Below are positions 1-7,221 of a stretch of DNA of 14,217 bases, one piece after another. The DNA is taken from contig CACXFD010000155.1 in the NCBI GenBank assembly GCA_902766845.1, forward strand, positions 1-14,217. Reading direction: 5' to 3'. Source of the DNA: an uncultured Lachnospiraceae bacterium (GTDB lineage: Bacteria > Bacillota > Clostridia > Lachnospirales > Lachnospiraceae). A program made the position numbers and the translations under genes. Below the pieces are notes generated by a model. The model made no database searches, was not told where the DNA came from, and was given only the letters and a program-made list of their open reading frames with translations. Each line of letters begins with the position of its first letter. Positions within the stretch are counted from its first letter, which is position 1.

Positions 1-1
1 C

Positions 2-574
<573 letters not shown>

Positions 575-616
575 CGGCGGGGCGTCCGGACCGTATCCCG
601 AAAAACCGAACAGAAC

Positions 617-653
617 AAAAAAGATCCCGCAGGCCGGTACGGTCTGCGGGATC
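617..653 (-). terminator. Rho-independent terminator of ftsZ, possibly shared with cysK
   Basis: Read on the minus strand, a 13-bp stem (arms 641-653 and 623-635, one G-T pair, 5-base loop) is followed by six T (complement of 617-622), a classic terminator after ftsZ. On the plus strand the same hairpin stands 48 bases after the cysK stop, is preceded by six A and followed by TCTGTTATT, so it may also end cysK less efficiently. Confidence 0.9.
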
Positions 654-677
654 TCTGTTATTCATGGAATTGTCTGC

Positions 678-755
678 GCCTGCCGGCGTTCGTTTGCGGC
701 AGCGCCTGCCTGCGTTCGTTTGCGGCAGCGCCTGCCGGCATTCATTTGCGGGCCG
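678..755. repeat. Three tandem 26-bp repeats in the ftsZ 3' flank
   Basis: Copies lie at 678-703, 704-729 and 730-755. The first two differ at one position (CCGG versus CCTG); the third has several changes. Each junction makes a small hairpin, GGCAG-CGC-CTGCC (698-710 and 724-736). The array lies between the ftsZ stop and its terminator, so it would form the 3' untranslated part of the ftsZ mRNA. No open frame of interest runs through it. Confidence 0.85.
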
Positions 756-758
756 TGC

Positions 759-812
759 TTACAGGCGTTCCTGCTTGCCGGCGGCGCTCCTGCTTACTTG
801 CGGCGCTCCTGC
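759..812. repeat. Tandem 19-bp repeat copying the end of ftsZ
   Basis: The unit GCAGGAGCGCCGCAAGTAA (minus strand, 794-812) codes the last FtsZ residues QERRK plus the stop. It is followed at once by a second 19-bp copy (775-793) with AAGTAA changed to CGGCAA, and a shorter diverged third copy (759-774). Only the first copy carries the working stop codon. Confidence 0.8.
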
Positions 813-1951
813 AGGAAGGAAGGAACGCTGATGCCGTTGTCACGGGCGACCGGCTTGCGGGGCTGCGTCAGCGTAGGAGCTGCGCCGAGATCGAAATCCG
901 GCTTCGCTTCGCTGTTCGCGGTCACGGTCTTGCTGGTGTTCAGGCCCTTGTTCAGGAACTCGCTGATATCCGTCTTCAGGCCCGTGGAGCGATGCTGAAG
1001 GCTCTGGTCCAGACCGGTCGCGATGATCGTGATGCAGACCTCGTCCTGGTTGGTCTCCTCATAGCGGGCACCGAAGATGATGTTGGAGTTCTCGCCGACC
1101 AGCTCCTGCACGTAATTGGCTGCCTCATAGACTTCCATCAGTGTAATATCACCGGAGATGTTCAGAATAACATCCGACGCGCCTTCGATCGTGGTCTCGA
1201 GCAGCGGGCTGGCCACGGCCTGCTTGACAGCGTCCATGGACTTCTCATCGCCCTTGCTGCGGCCGATACCGATATGAGCGATTCCCTTATTCGTCATAAC
1301 GGTCTGCACGTCCGCGAAGTCCAGATTGATCAGGGCGGGCAGGTTGATCAGATCCGTGATTCCCTGCACGGCCTGCTGCAGGACCTCATCCGCCTTCTTC
1401 AGGGCTTCCGGCATGGTGGTCCGGCGGTCCACGATCTCCAGGAGCTTATCATTCGGGATCACGATCAGGGTATCCACGACTTCCTTCAGGCGTTCGATAC
1501 CGGCGTTCGCGTTCGTCATGCGGGTGCGGGCCTCAAAACGGAACGGCTTCGTGACGACGCCGACGGTCAGGATGCCCATATCCTTGGAGATCTTCGCGAT
1601 CACGGGAGCCGCGCCGGTCCCGGTGCCGCCGCCCATGCCGCAGGTCACGAACACCATGTCCGCGCCCTTGAGCGCCTGGGTGATCTCTTCCGAGCTCTCC
1701 TCCGCCGCCTTCTGTCCGATCTCCGGACGGGCGCCGGCGCCCAGACCCTTGGTCAGTTTCTCACCGATCTGCAGGGTGGTCGGGGCCTTGCAGAAGCCCA
1801 GAGCCTGCTTATCTGAATTGACGCCGATAAATTCGACACCGCTGATGTTTTCCTCAATCATGCGGTTGACCGCGTTGTTGCCGGCGCCACCCACACCGAC
1901 GACGATGATTCTCGCTGCGCTCTCAGCTTCATCTACCTTGATCTCTACCAT
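794..1951 (-). CDS. ftsZ: Cell division GTPase FtsZ
   Basis: FtsZ is the tubulin-like GTPase that polymerises at midcell and places the septal wall synthesis machinery. The 385-residue product has the GTP-binding signature GGGTGTG (residues 107-113), the N-terminal nucleotide loop GVGGAGNNAVNRMI (19-32) and the T7 loop N-L-D-F-A-D (209-214) that supplies the catalytic aspartate to the next subunit. A disordered linker (about 320-373) leads to the conserved C-terminal peptide ISVPSFLQERRK, which binds partners such as FtsA, SepF or EzrA. The start is well supported: AAAGGAGAGAG stands 4 bases before ATG. The gene has its own promoter in the 337-bp gap after ftsQ and is followed by repeats and a strong terminator. 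ftsA, often next to ftsZ, is absent, so the membrane tether must be coded elsewhere (SepF is the usual Gram-positive alternative; this is inference). Confidence 0.99.
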   Translation of the reverse strand: MVEIKVDEAESAARIIVVGVGGAGNNAVNRMIEENISGVEFIGVNSDKQALGFCKAPTTLQIGEKLTKGLGAGARPEIGQKAAEESSEEITQALKGADMVFVTCGMGGGTGTGAAPVIAKISKDMGILTVGVVTKPFRFEARTRMTNANAGIERLKEVVDTLIVIPNDKLLEIVDRRTTMPEALKKADEVLQQAVQGITDLINLPALINLDFADVQTVMTNKGIAHIGIGRSKGDEKSMDAVKQAVASPLLETTIEGASDVILNISGDITLMEVYEAANYVQELVGENSNIIFGARYEETNQDEVCITIIATGLDQSLQHRSTGLKTDISEFLNKGLNTSKTVTANSEAKPDFDLGAAPTLTQPRKPVARDNGISVPSFLQERRK

Positions 1952-2040
1952 GACTCTCTCCTTTTATTATTCCGCCGCTGCGGCTGTAGTCCTTACACGC
2001 TTCCCGATTTGCTCAAAATATCGGAAATTCACGCTTTTTT

Positions 2041-2069
2041 AGTTTATCTCTTACCCAAAAAATAGTCAA
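2041..2069 (-). promoter_or_regulatory. Probable sigma-A promoter of ftsZ
   Basis: On the minus strand, TTGACT (-35, 2064-2069) and TAAACT (-10, 2041-2046) are separated by exactly 17 bases. The predicted transcript starts near 2034 and gives a leader of about 83 bases. The surrounding 337 bases are clearly AT-rich compared with the coding DNA on both sides, as expected for a regulatory gap. Confidence 0.75.
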
Positions 2070-2092
2070 CCGGTGCAAACCAGTTTTTACAA

Positions 2093-2114
2093 AACTATTT
2101 CATAACAAATAGTT
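2093..2114. promoter_or_regulatory. Perfect 8-bp inverted repeat upstream of the ftsZ promoter
   Basis: AACTATTT (2093-2100), spacer CATAAC, AAATAGTT (2107-2114). It sits about 24 bases upstream of the -35 of ftsZ. The arms are AT-rich and no long T run follows on either strand, so a terminator is unlikely; the position and symmetry suit a protein-binding operator. The rest of the gap (1952-2288) shows no gene; it also has two copies of TTATGTAAA (near 2168 and 2251). Confidence 0.4.
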
Positions 2115-2288
2115 ATGCCCGAGTGCATGCAGGTTATACCTTTGCTCTCAGGCACAAACGCAAAAAATTATGTAAATATACTGCTGTATCGAATTGTGGT
2201 TTTTTGAGCCGTTTCCGACCCAGTGTGATTGCATCAAAAACAAGTGTACCTTATGTAAACCATGTCGGTTATGTCCGCCTAACGTGCT

Positions 2289-3227
2289 TCACTCGGCCCC
2301 CGGATCGGCCGCCCCGTCCGGCTCTTCGGCCCCGCCGGCGCCGGCTTCCGGACCGTCCGCCGGCTCGCCGTCGTTCTTCGGTCCTTCCGTGTCCGCTTCG
2401 CTCTGTCCCGTCTCCTCCTCGGCTTCCTCCTTTCGGAACACATAGGAAGTCGGAGGCGTCTTGTCATTATACGTATCGAGGTAGAGCGTTCCGCTCAGCC
2501 CCTCCAGCTGCGGCAGCATGCGTACGAGTTCCGACAGCTTTCCTTCCATCATCTCGGCCGCGCCCAGGCGGACCTTCACGTTCCCGATCCGGAACATGAT
2601 CTGGTCTCTCTCATCGAAATCGATCTGGTCGACCGGCAGTTCATACTTGCGCATCAGCTGGGTCAGATTCAGGATGTCCTCGAACATGCTCTCGCGCTGG
2701 GTCTTCAGTTCCTTGTGCAGGACGATCTGGCGGTACGTCAGTCCCGTCACGACCGGCACGTTCTCACGCCGTTCGACCGAGCTCTCCACGATGATCCCGT
2801 CCTTGTCAAAGAACATATAACTCCCGAGGTATTCCACGCAGCCGACGATGTTCTTCTCGTACAGCGTGATCTCAACTTCATGGATCCCCTTGAAATCCAT
2901 CTCGTATCGTTCTATGAACGGAATGTCCTTATGTTCGCCGAATTTATCCTGCCACAGCGCATACAGCAGCCGGCGTTCCTTCGGCTCCTCGAAGATCAGA
3001 TCCGTCAGGGTGTCTGCGTCGTACAGGGTCGCGCCGTCGTAGGAGACGTCGGTCAGCTTCACGGACCATGCGGCGGCGGCCAGCCCGGCCAGGACGATCA
3101 CGACGGCCAGGATGATCCAAAGGACGCGGCGCCGAAAGAGACCCGCCGCGGCGCGCGCGGCCGGCGAGGTCCTCTTCTTCTCTTCCTCTTCTTCCGGCAA
3201 TAAGAGCCTGTCGTCCTCTTCCCTCAT
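2289..3227 (-). CDS. ftsQ: Cell division protein FtsQ/DivIB with acidic C-terminal tail
   Basis: FtsQ/DivIB is a bitopic divisome protein that stabilises FtsL and regulates septal wall synthesis outside the membrane. The 312-residue product has a charged cytoplasmic N-terminus (1-33, with a run of glutamates), one membrane segment (about 34-54), then a POTRA-like domain beginning VKLTDVSYDGATLYDADTL, and a beta domain including EKNIVGCVEYLGSYMFFDKDGI. Residues 266-312 form a disordered tail rich in E, D, G, A and P. The start is the first ATG or GTG in this frame; only a weak purine stretch (GGAAACAGCAAG) precedes it, which suggests translation depends partly on context. It follows ftsW after a 156-bp repeat-rich spacer. 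The family's sequence is poorly conserved; identification rests on topology, the POTRA start and position between ftsW and ftsZ. Confidence 0.93.
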   Translation of the reverse strand: MREEDDRLLLPEEEEEKKRTSPAARAAAGLFRRRVLWIILAVVIVLAGLAAAAWSVKLTDVSYDGATLYDADTLTDLIFEEPKERRLLYALWQDKFGEHKDIPFIERYEMDFKGIHEVEITLYEKNIVGCVEYLGSYMFFDKDGIIVESSVERRENVPVVTGLTYRQIVLHKELKTQRESMFEDILNLTQLMRKYELPVDQIDFDERDQIMFRIGNVKVRLGAAEMMEGKLSELVRMLPQLEGLSGTLYLDTYNDKTPPTSYVFRKEEAEEETGQSEADTEGPKNDGEPADGPEAGAGGAEEPDGAADPGAE

Positions 3228-3250
3228 CTTGCTGTTTCCGATCTTCCGTA

Positions 3251-3336
3251 TCCGCTTTCTGCTCTGTTCAGTCCGCTTTCCGCCCTGTCTTGTCTGCTTT
3301 CTCTTTCTGCTCTGTCCTGTCCGCTCTCTGCTCTGT
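3251..3336. repeat. Purine-rich degenerate repeats in the ftsW-ftsQ spacer
   Basis: On the minus strand the motif ACAGAGCAGA followed by RAGCGGA or a close variant occurs at 3320-3336, about 3298-3315 and 3251-3267, with a related copy at 3271-3288. The whole transcribed spacer is A/G-rich. It stays open in the frame shared by ftsW and ftsQ, with no stop between the ftsW TAA (3384-3386) and the ftsQ ATG. Confidence 0.7.
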
Positions 3337-3383
3337 CCCGTATGCCCTGCCGCATTCCGGACATGTCTGTCCGTCTTTTGGGC

Positions 3384-4637
3384 TTATCCTCTCGTTCGGT
3401 CCGCGCGCACGCGGCGTTCCGGCGCTCTCGCCGCCGTCCGCTCTTCCCGCGGCTGCTCCGGCTGCGGGGCCTCCTCGGTCACGATCCGGTTGGATACCCC
3501 GAGCGCCATGCCCATCTCCGCCATCAGGAACAGCATCGACGTTCCGCCGTAGCTGATGAACGGAAGCGTGATCCCGGTGTTCGGGATCGTATTCGTCACG
3601 ACCGCGATGTTCAGGACCACCTGCACCCCGATGTGGATCAGCACGCCGACGGTCAGCATCGACCCGGTCAGGTCCGGGGCATTGTTCGCGATGACCATGA
3701 GCCGCCACAGCAGGAACAGGTACATCAGGATCACGCAGACCGCGCCGAAGATCCCGAGCTCTTCACAGATGATCGAGAAGATCATATCGTTCTCGGCCTC
3801 GGGCACGAAGCCCAGCTTCTGGATGCTGGCGCCCAGGCCCTTGCCGAAGATGCCGCCGCTTCCGATCGCGTAGAGGCCCTGCAGCACCTGCCATCCCGTG
3901 GAGCGGGCGTATGCCTCGGGGTTCTGCCAGACGCGGATCCGGCCGATCTGGTATTCCTGCAGGATGTGCATGCCGACGAGCTTGTCGATATTCAGTACCA
4001 GCAGCGTCGCAGCCGCGACCGCTATGCCCGCGATCACCGCGAACCTCATCTTCCGGCGGCTCGCCACAAAGATCATGCCGGCCGCGATCGCCAGCAGGAT
4101 GATGCCGGAGCTCAGGTTGTTTTTCAACACCAGCAGGATCATCGGCGCGGGCAGGGCCATCAGTACGAACTGCAGACGCCAGGTGTCGATCTTTTTGACG
4201 TGCCGGGCGATCATATAGGCCATCCAGACGATCAGCGCGATCTTGACGAACTCCGTGGGCTGGAACGAGAGCGATTCGTTTCCGTGCAGGCCCAGCCAGC
4301 GCTTTTTGCCGTTTCGTTCGATGCCGAGCGGCGAATAGTTGACGAGCACCATCAGGATGAGCGCGAGCGCGAATCCGACCCAGGCCAGCTTCGTATAAAA
4401 ATGATAATCGATCTTCGAGATCACGATCATCACCACGAAGCCTGCCGCGAGGACCAGCGCCTGGCGCCCCGCGTAGCGGTACGGATTGTGAAACTGCAGC
4501 GTCGCGACATACGCGCTCGTCGAATACACCATCAGGATGCCGAACAGCGACAAAAAGATGATGATGAAAAGCAGGTTATAGTCGTAGAAGCGCTTTTCTC
4601 CGCTCCGGCCCCGTCTCAGTCTGTTCAGGAAGTTCAT
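3384..4637 (-). CDS. ftsW: Septal peptidoglycan glycosyltransferase FtsW
   Basis: FtsW is a SEDS-family integral membrane enzyme that polymerises lipid II into septal glycan strands together with the class B PBP coded upstream. The protein has about ten membrane segments, the cytoplasmic N-terminal arm, the loop LSFQPTEFVKIALIVW, the segment PEAENDMIFSIICEELG with the aspartate matching the essential SEDS acid (counting from this ATG, about residue 284), and the family signature GITLPFISYGGTSML near the end. A hydrophilic tail of about 35 residues rich in E and R closes it. The chosen ATG (4637) has GGAG 6 bases before it; an ATG four codons earlier (4649) is preceded only by AGGGA and is possible. 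Length about 417 residues is normal. RodA is the main alternative, but the dcw position argues for FtsW. Confidence 0.96.
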   Translation of the reverse strand: MNFLNRLRRGRSGEKRFYDYNLLFIIIFLSLFGILMVYSTSAYVATLQFHNPYRYAGRQALVLAAGFVVMIVISKIDYHFYTKLAWVGFALALILMVLVNYSPLGIERNGKKRWLGLHGNESLSFQPTEFVKIALIVWMAYMIARHVKKIDTWRLQFVLMALPAPMILLVLKNNLSSGIILLAIAAGMIFVASRRKMRFAVIAGIAVAAATLLVLNIDKLVGMHILQEYQIGRIRVWQNPEAYARSTGWQVLQGLYAIGSGGIFGKGLGASIQKLGFVPEAENDMIFSIICEELGIFGAVCVILMYLFLLWRLMVIANNAPDLTGSMLTVGVLIHIGVQVVLNIAVVTNTIPNTGITLPFISYGGTSMLFLMAEMGMALGVSNRIVTEEAPQPEQPREERTAARAPERRVRADRTRG

Positions 4638-4648
4638 CGCATGCTCCA

Positions 4649-4671
4649 TCCGGGTCCCTGCTCCGGGTCCC
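4649..4671. repeat. Short direct repeat before ftsW
   Basis: TCCGGGTCCC occurs at 4649-4658 and 4662-4671 (period 13) in the short murD-ftsW gap, next to the ftsW ribosome binding region. It may have arisen by local duplication. Confidence 0.6.
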
Positions 4672-4699
4672 GGTTCGTTATCGAAAGTCTGTCCGGACT

Positions 4700-6067
4700 T
4701 CAGGCGTCCGCCGCCTTCTTCTCCAGCTGTCTTACGCAGTCCTTGAAGATGCGGCCGCGCTGTTCAAAGTTATCGAACATGCCCCAGCTCGCGCACGCCG
4801 GCGAGAGCAGGACCGCGTCGCCCGGCCGGGCCAGCTTCGCGCACAGATCGACGGCTTCCTCCATGGAGCCGGCGCGGTGGCAGGCCGTAAAGCCCAGACG
4901 CTTTGCTTCGGCTTCGATCGCGTCCGCGGTCTGGCCGATCAGCACCATCTCCCGCACCGTATCGCCGAAGCATTCGATCCATTCGGTGTACTGCGCGTGC
5001 TTGTCGTATCCGCCGGCGATCAGCACGGTGGGCCGCACCATCGCCTTCACGGCCTGGATCGCGGCGTCCGGGTTGGTGCCCTTGGAATCGTTGTAGTATT
5101 TGACGCCGTCGACCTCGGTCACATACTCGATCCGGTGCTCCACGGCCTTGAAGTCGCGGATGCCGTCACGGATCGTCTGCATCGGCACGCCGAGCGTGGA
5201 GCAGATCGCGACCGCGGCCATCACGTTCTCGTAATTGTGCCGACCCAGCAGGTTCATCTCATGGATTCCGCAGACGCGCTCCTCGCGGCCGCCGCGGCGC
5301 CAGATGATCTCTTCCCCGCGCAGGAACAGGCCTTCCTCGAGCTCCTGACGGCTGCTGAAATAGATCACGTGGCAGGGCAGTGTGTCTCCGAACGGACGCA
5401 GGACCGGATCGTCGTAATTGAGGACACAGGTGTCCTTCTCGGTCTGGTTGCGCGTGATGCTCTTCTTCATGCGGATGTAGGTCGCGAGATCGCCGTGCCG
5501 GTCCAGATGGTCGGGCGTGATGTTCAGGATCGCGCTGACCTGCGGATGGAAGGCATCGATGGTCTCGAGCTGGAAGCTGGAGACTTCCGCGACCGTGACC
5601 GAATCGTCGCGCGTCAGCAGGGCCTCGCCGGTATAGGCGTTGCCGATGTTGCCGACCACGAACGTGCTGTCATAGCGGCGCGCCAGGATCTCGCCGGTCA
5701 GCGCCGTCGTGGTGGTCTTGCCGTTGGTGCCGGTGATCGCCGCGAGGCGGCCCTTCGCGTTGCGGTAGGCCAGCTCGATCTCGCTCCAGATCGGGATCCC
5801 GGCCTCCATCAGCTGCGCGACGAACGGAGCCCGCATCGGGATGCCCGGGCTGATCACGCAGACCTTCGTCTGCGCGAGAGCCTCTTCCGTCAGGCCGCCG
5901 AGCATGACCTCGATCGGCGCCTCTTCGGGGAACAGCGCGCGCAGTCCCGCCGCGTCACGCTGCGTATTGCCGTCATACAGGATCACCTGCGCGCCGGTCG
6001 CGAGAGCCATTCTGGCCGCCGCGATCCCGCTGACGCCGGCTCCGGCCACCAGGATCTTTTCTTTCAT
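4700..6067 (-). CDS. murD: UDP-N-acetylmuramoylalanine--D-glutamate ligase
   Basis: MurD adds D-glutamate to UDP-MurNAc-L-Ala in the cytoplasm using ATP. The 455-residue product shows all three Mur ligase domains: the N-terminal Rossmann-like UDP-binding domain (GAGVSGIAAARMA, residues 9-21), the central ATPase domain with P-loop GTNGKTTTT (113-121), EVSSFQLETI (161-170) and NITPDHLDRH (182-191), and the C-terminal domain with YNDSKGTNPDAA (325-336) and the late LSPACASWGMFDNFEQRG (421-438), which marks MurD among Mur ligases. LGRHNYEN (274-281) is also intact. The start has AGAGGAG 9 bases upstream of ATG. It follows mraY after a 109-bp gap containing three stem-loops and is 50 to 60 bases before ftsW. 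Confidence 0.98.
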   Translation of the reverse strand: MKEKILVAGAGVSGIAAARMALATGAQVILYDGNTQRDAAGLRALFPEEAPIEVMLGGLTEEALAQTKVCVISPGIPMRAPFVAQLMEAGIPIWSEIELAYRNAKGRLAAITGTNGKTTTTALTGEILARRYDSTFVVGNIGNAYTGEALLTRDDSVTVAEVSSFQLETIDAFHPQVSAILNITPDHLDRHGDLATYIRMKKSITRNQTEKDTCVLNYDDPVLRPFGDTLPCHVIYFSSRQELEEGLFLRGEEIIWRRGGREERVCGIHEMNLLGRHNYENVMAAVAICSTLGVPMQTIRDGIRDFKAVEHRIEYVTEVDGVKYYNDSKGTNPDAAIQAVKAMVRPTVLIAGGYDKHAQYTEWIECFGDTVREMVLIGQTADAIEAEAKRLGFTACHRAGSMEEAVDLCAKLARPGDAVLLSPACASWGMFDNFEQRGRIFKDCVRQLEKKAADA

Positions 6068-6095
6068 GATGAAACTCCTCTGTTATGCTGCGGCG

Positions 6096-6172
6096 CCGTC
6101 AGGGCCAGCCTGACGGGCCGGAAAGATCTCAAAAATCCGAACGGTCCCGCAGGACCGCATGCCCGGCCGGGC
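6096..6172 (-). other. Three stem-loops in the mraY-murD spacer
   Basis: In the transcribed direction: the palindrome GCCCGGCCGGGC (6161-6172); a 6-bp stem CGGTCC/GGACCG (6142-6157) followed by TTCGGATTTTTG, which looks like a weak terminator; and a perfect 8-bp stem CCGTCAGG/CCTGACGG with a 5-base loop (6096-6116) ending 29 bases before the murD ATG. They could stabilise upstream RNA or partly terminate inside the operon. Confidence 0.5.
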
Positions 6173-6176
6173 CGCC

Positions 6177-7124
6177 TTACAGCGCCAGGAAGGCCGCTGC
6201 GCACGCGATCACGGTCACGATCGTGAACACGGTCACGACACGGGTCTCCGACCAGCCGCCGAGCTCGAAATGATGATGGATCGGCGCCATCCGGAACAGC
6301 CGCTTGCCGTGCGTTTTGCGGAAATACGCGAACTGCAGCAGATCCGACACGACCTCGGCCAGATAGATGAAGCCGAACAGGATGATGAAGACCGGGATCT
6401 TCATCATGAACGCCGCGGCGGATACGAACCCGCCCAGCGCGAGCGATCCGGTATCTCCCATGAAGACCTTGGCCGGATACGCGTTATACAGCAGAAAGCC
6501 CATCAGGGCGCCCGCCACCGCGCTGCAGACCGGTTCGATCTGCCCGCCGTACAGCGCCGAGACCAGCGTCAGGAACACAGCCACGACCACGGTCACGCTC
6601 GAGCACAGCCCGTCCAGGCCGTCGGTCAGGTTGGTGCCGTTATCGGTGCCCATGACCGCCAAAAACAGGACCGGGACAAAGAGCCAGACCGGGACTTCGA
6701 CCTCGCCGATGAACGGCAGGATCGTGGACGTGCCGATCTGCGTCACCACATACCAGGCAAACACCGCGGTCAGCAGGAACTGAAGGACCAGCTTCTCGCG
6801 CGGCGTCAAGCCTTCCGACCGGTGCTTGACCACCTTGCGGTAGTCGTCGATGAAGCCGACGACGCCGAAGCCGGCCGTCATGAACAGGACCGGCCAGATC
6901 CTCGGATACCGGAATCCGAACACGATGCCGGCCACCAGGATCCCGGCCAGAAACATCACGCCTCCCATCGTCGGCGTGCCCTGCTTTTTCAGATGGGACT
7001 GGGGGCCGTCGTCACGGATGTTCTGTCCGAACTTGAGCTTATGCAGCGCCGGGATCACCAGCGGCCCCAGAGCGGCACTGACCGCAAAGGCCAGCGCGCC
7101 CGAAAAAATGATCGAATACTTCAT
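6177..7124 (-). CDS. mraY: Phospho-N-acetylmuramoyl-pentapeptide-transferase MraY
   Basis: MraY transfers phospho-MurNAc-pentapeptide to undecaprenyl phosphate, making lipid I at the cytoplasmic face of the membrane. The 315-residue product (normal for the family) has about ten membrane segments and the expected motifs: GTPTMGGV (49-56), the metal-binding GFIDDYRK (90-97), NLTDGLDGL (165-173), FMGDTGSLALGG (221-232) and the HHHFELGGWSE motif (283-293). The frame is open further upstream, but the ATG at 7124 fits the family N-terminus MKYSIIFSGALAF and is preceded by GGAAAGAAGAG; the upstream extension would overlap the PBP gene in another frame. The gap to the PBP stop is 97 bases and holds short GC-rich repeats. 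Confidence 0.98.
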   Translation of the reverse strand: MKYSIIFSGALAFAVSAALGPLVIPALHKLKFGQNIRDDGPQSHLKKQGTPTMGGVMFLAGILVAGIVFGFRYPRIWPVLFMTAGFGVVGFIDDYRKVVKHRSEGLTPREKLVLQFLLTAVFAWYVVTQIGTSTILPFIGEVEVPVWLFVPVLFLAVMGTDNGTNLTDGLDGLCSSVTVVVAVFLTLVSALYGGQIEPVCSAVAGALMGFLLYNAYPAKVFMGDTGSLALGGFVSAAAFMMKIPVFIILFGFIYLAEVVSDLLQFAYFRKTHGKRLFRMAPIHHHFELGGWSETRVVTVFTIVTVIACAAAFLAL

Positions 7125-7142
7125 GTCTGCTCTTCTTTCCTG

Positions 7143-7213
7143 CCGGCGGACCGCCTGTTCCGGCCGTCCGGCCTGCGGACCGGCTGCTTCGTCTGCCCTG
7201 TCTGCGGACCGGC
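7143..7213. repeat. Short GC-rich repeats in the PBP-mraY spacer
   Basis: CTGCGGACCGGC occurs exactly at 7173-7184 and 7202-7213, with a looser relative (CCGGCGGACCGCC) at 7143-7155. They occupy most of the 97-bp transcribed spacer between the PBP stop and the mraY start. Confidence 0.55.
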
Positions 7214-7221
7214 CGTCTGTC

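Noticed and set aside
678..755. CRISPR array
   Set aside because: Repeats are directly adjacent with no unique spacers; same for the 34-bp array at 11599-11731.
2245..2262. TTATGTAAAC resembling the XerD arm of the Firmicutes dif site (also a partial copy near 2168 and a similar TTATTGTAAAC near 14168)
   Set aside because: The bases where the XerC arm should be do not match, for any of the copies; the last overlaps a clear promoter -35.
3351..3392. A CPECG zinc-ribbon-like peptide in another minus-strand frame across the end of ftsW
   Set aside because: It is out of frame with ftsW, has no start with a ribosome site, and only one CxxC pair; likely chance.
3342..5096. Long plus-strand open frames opposite ftsW/murD, and similar ones opposite ftsZ (746-1816), the PBP gene (6850-9687) and the aminotransferase (11733-13130)
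   Set aside because: They lie antisense to well-identified genes, have R/H/D/Q-rich compositions typical of reverse frames in GC-rich DNA, and lack ribosome sites or recognisable domains.
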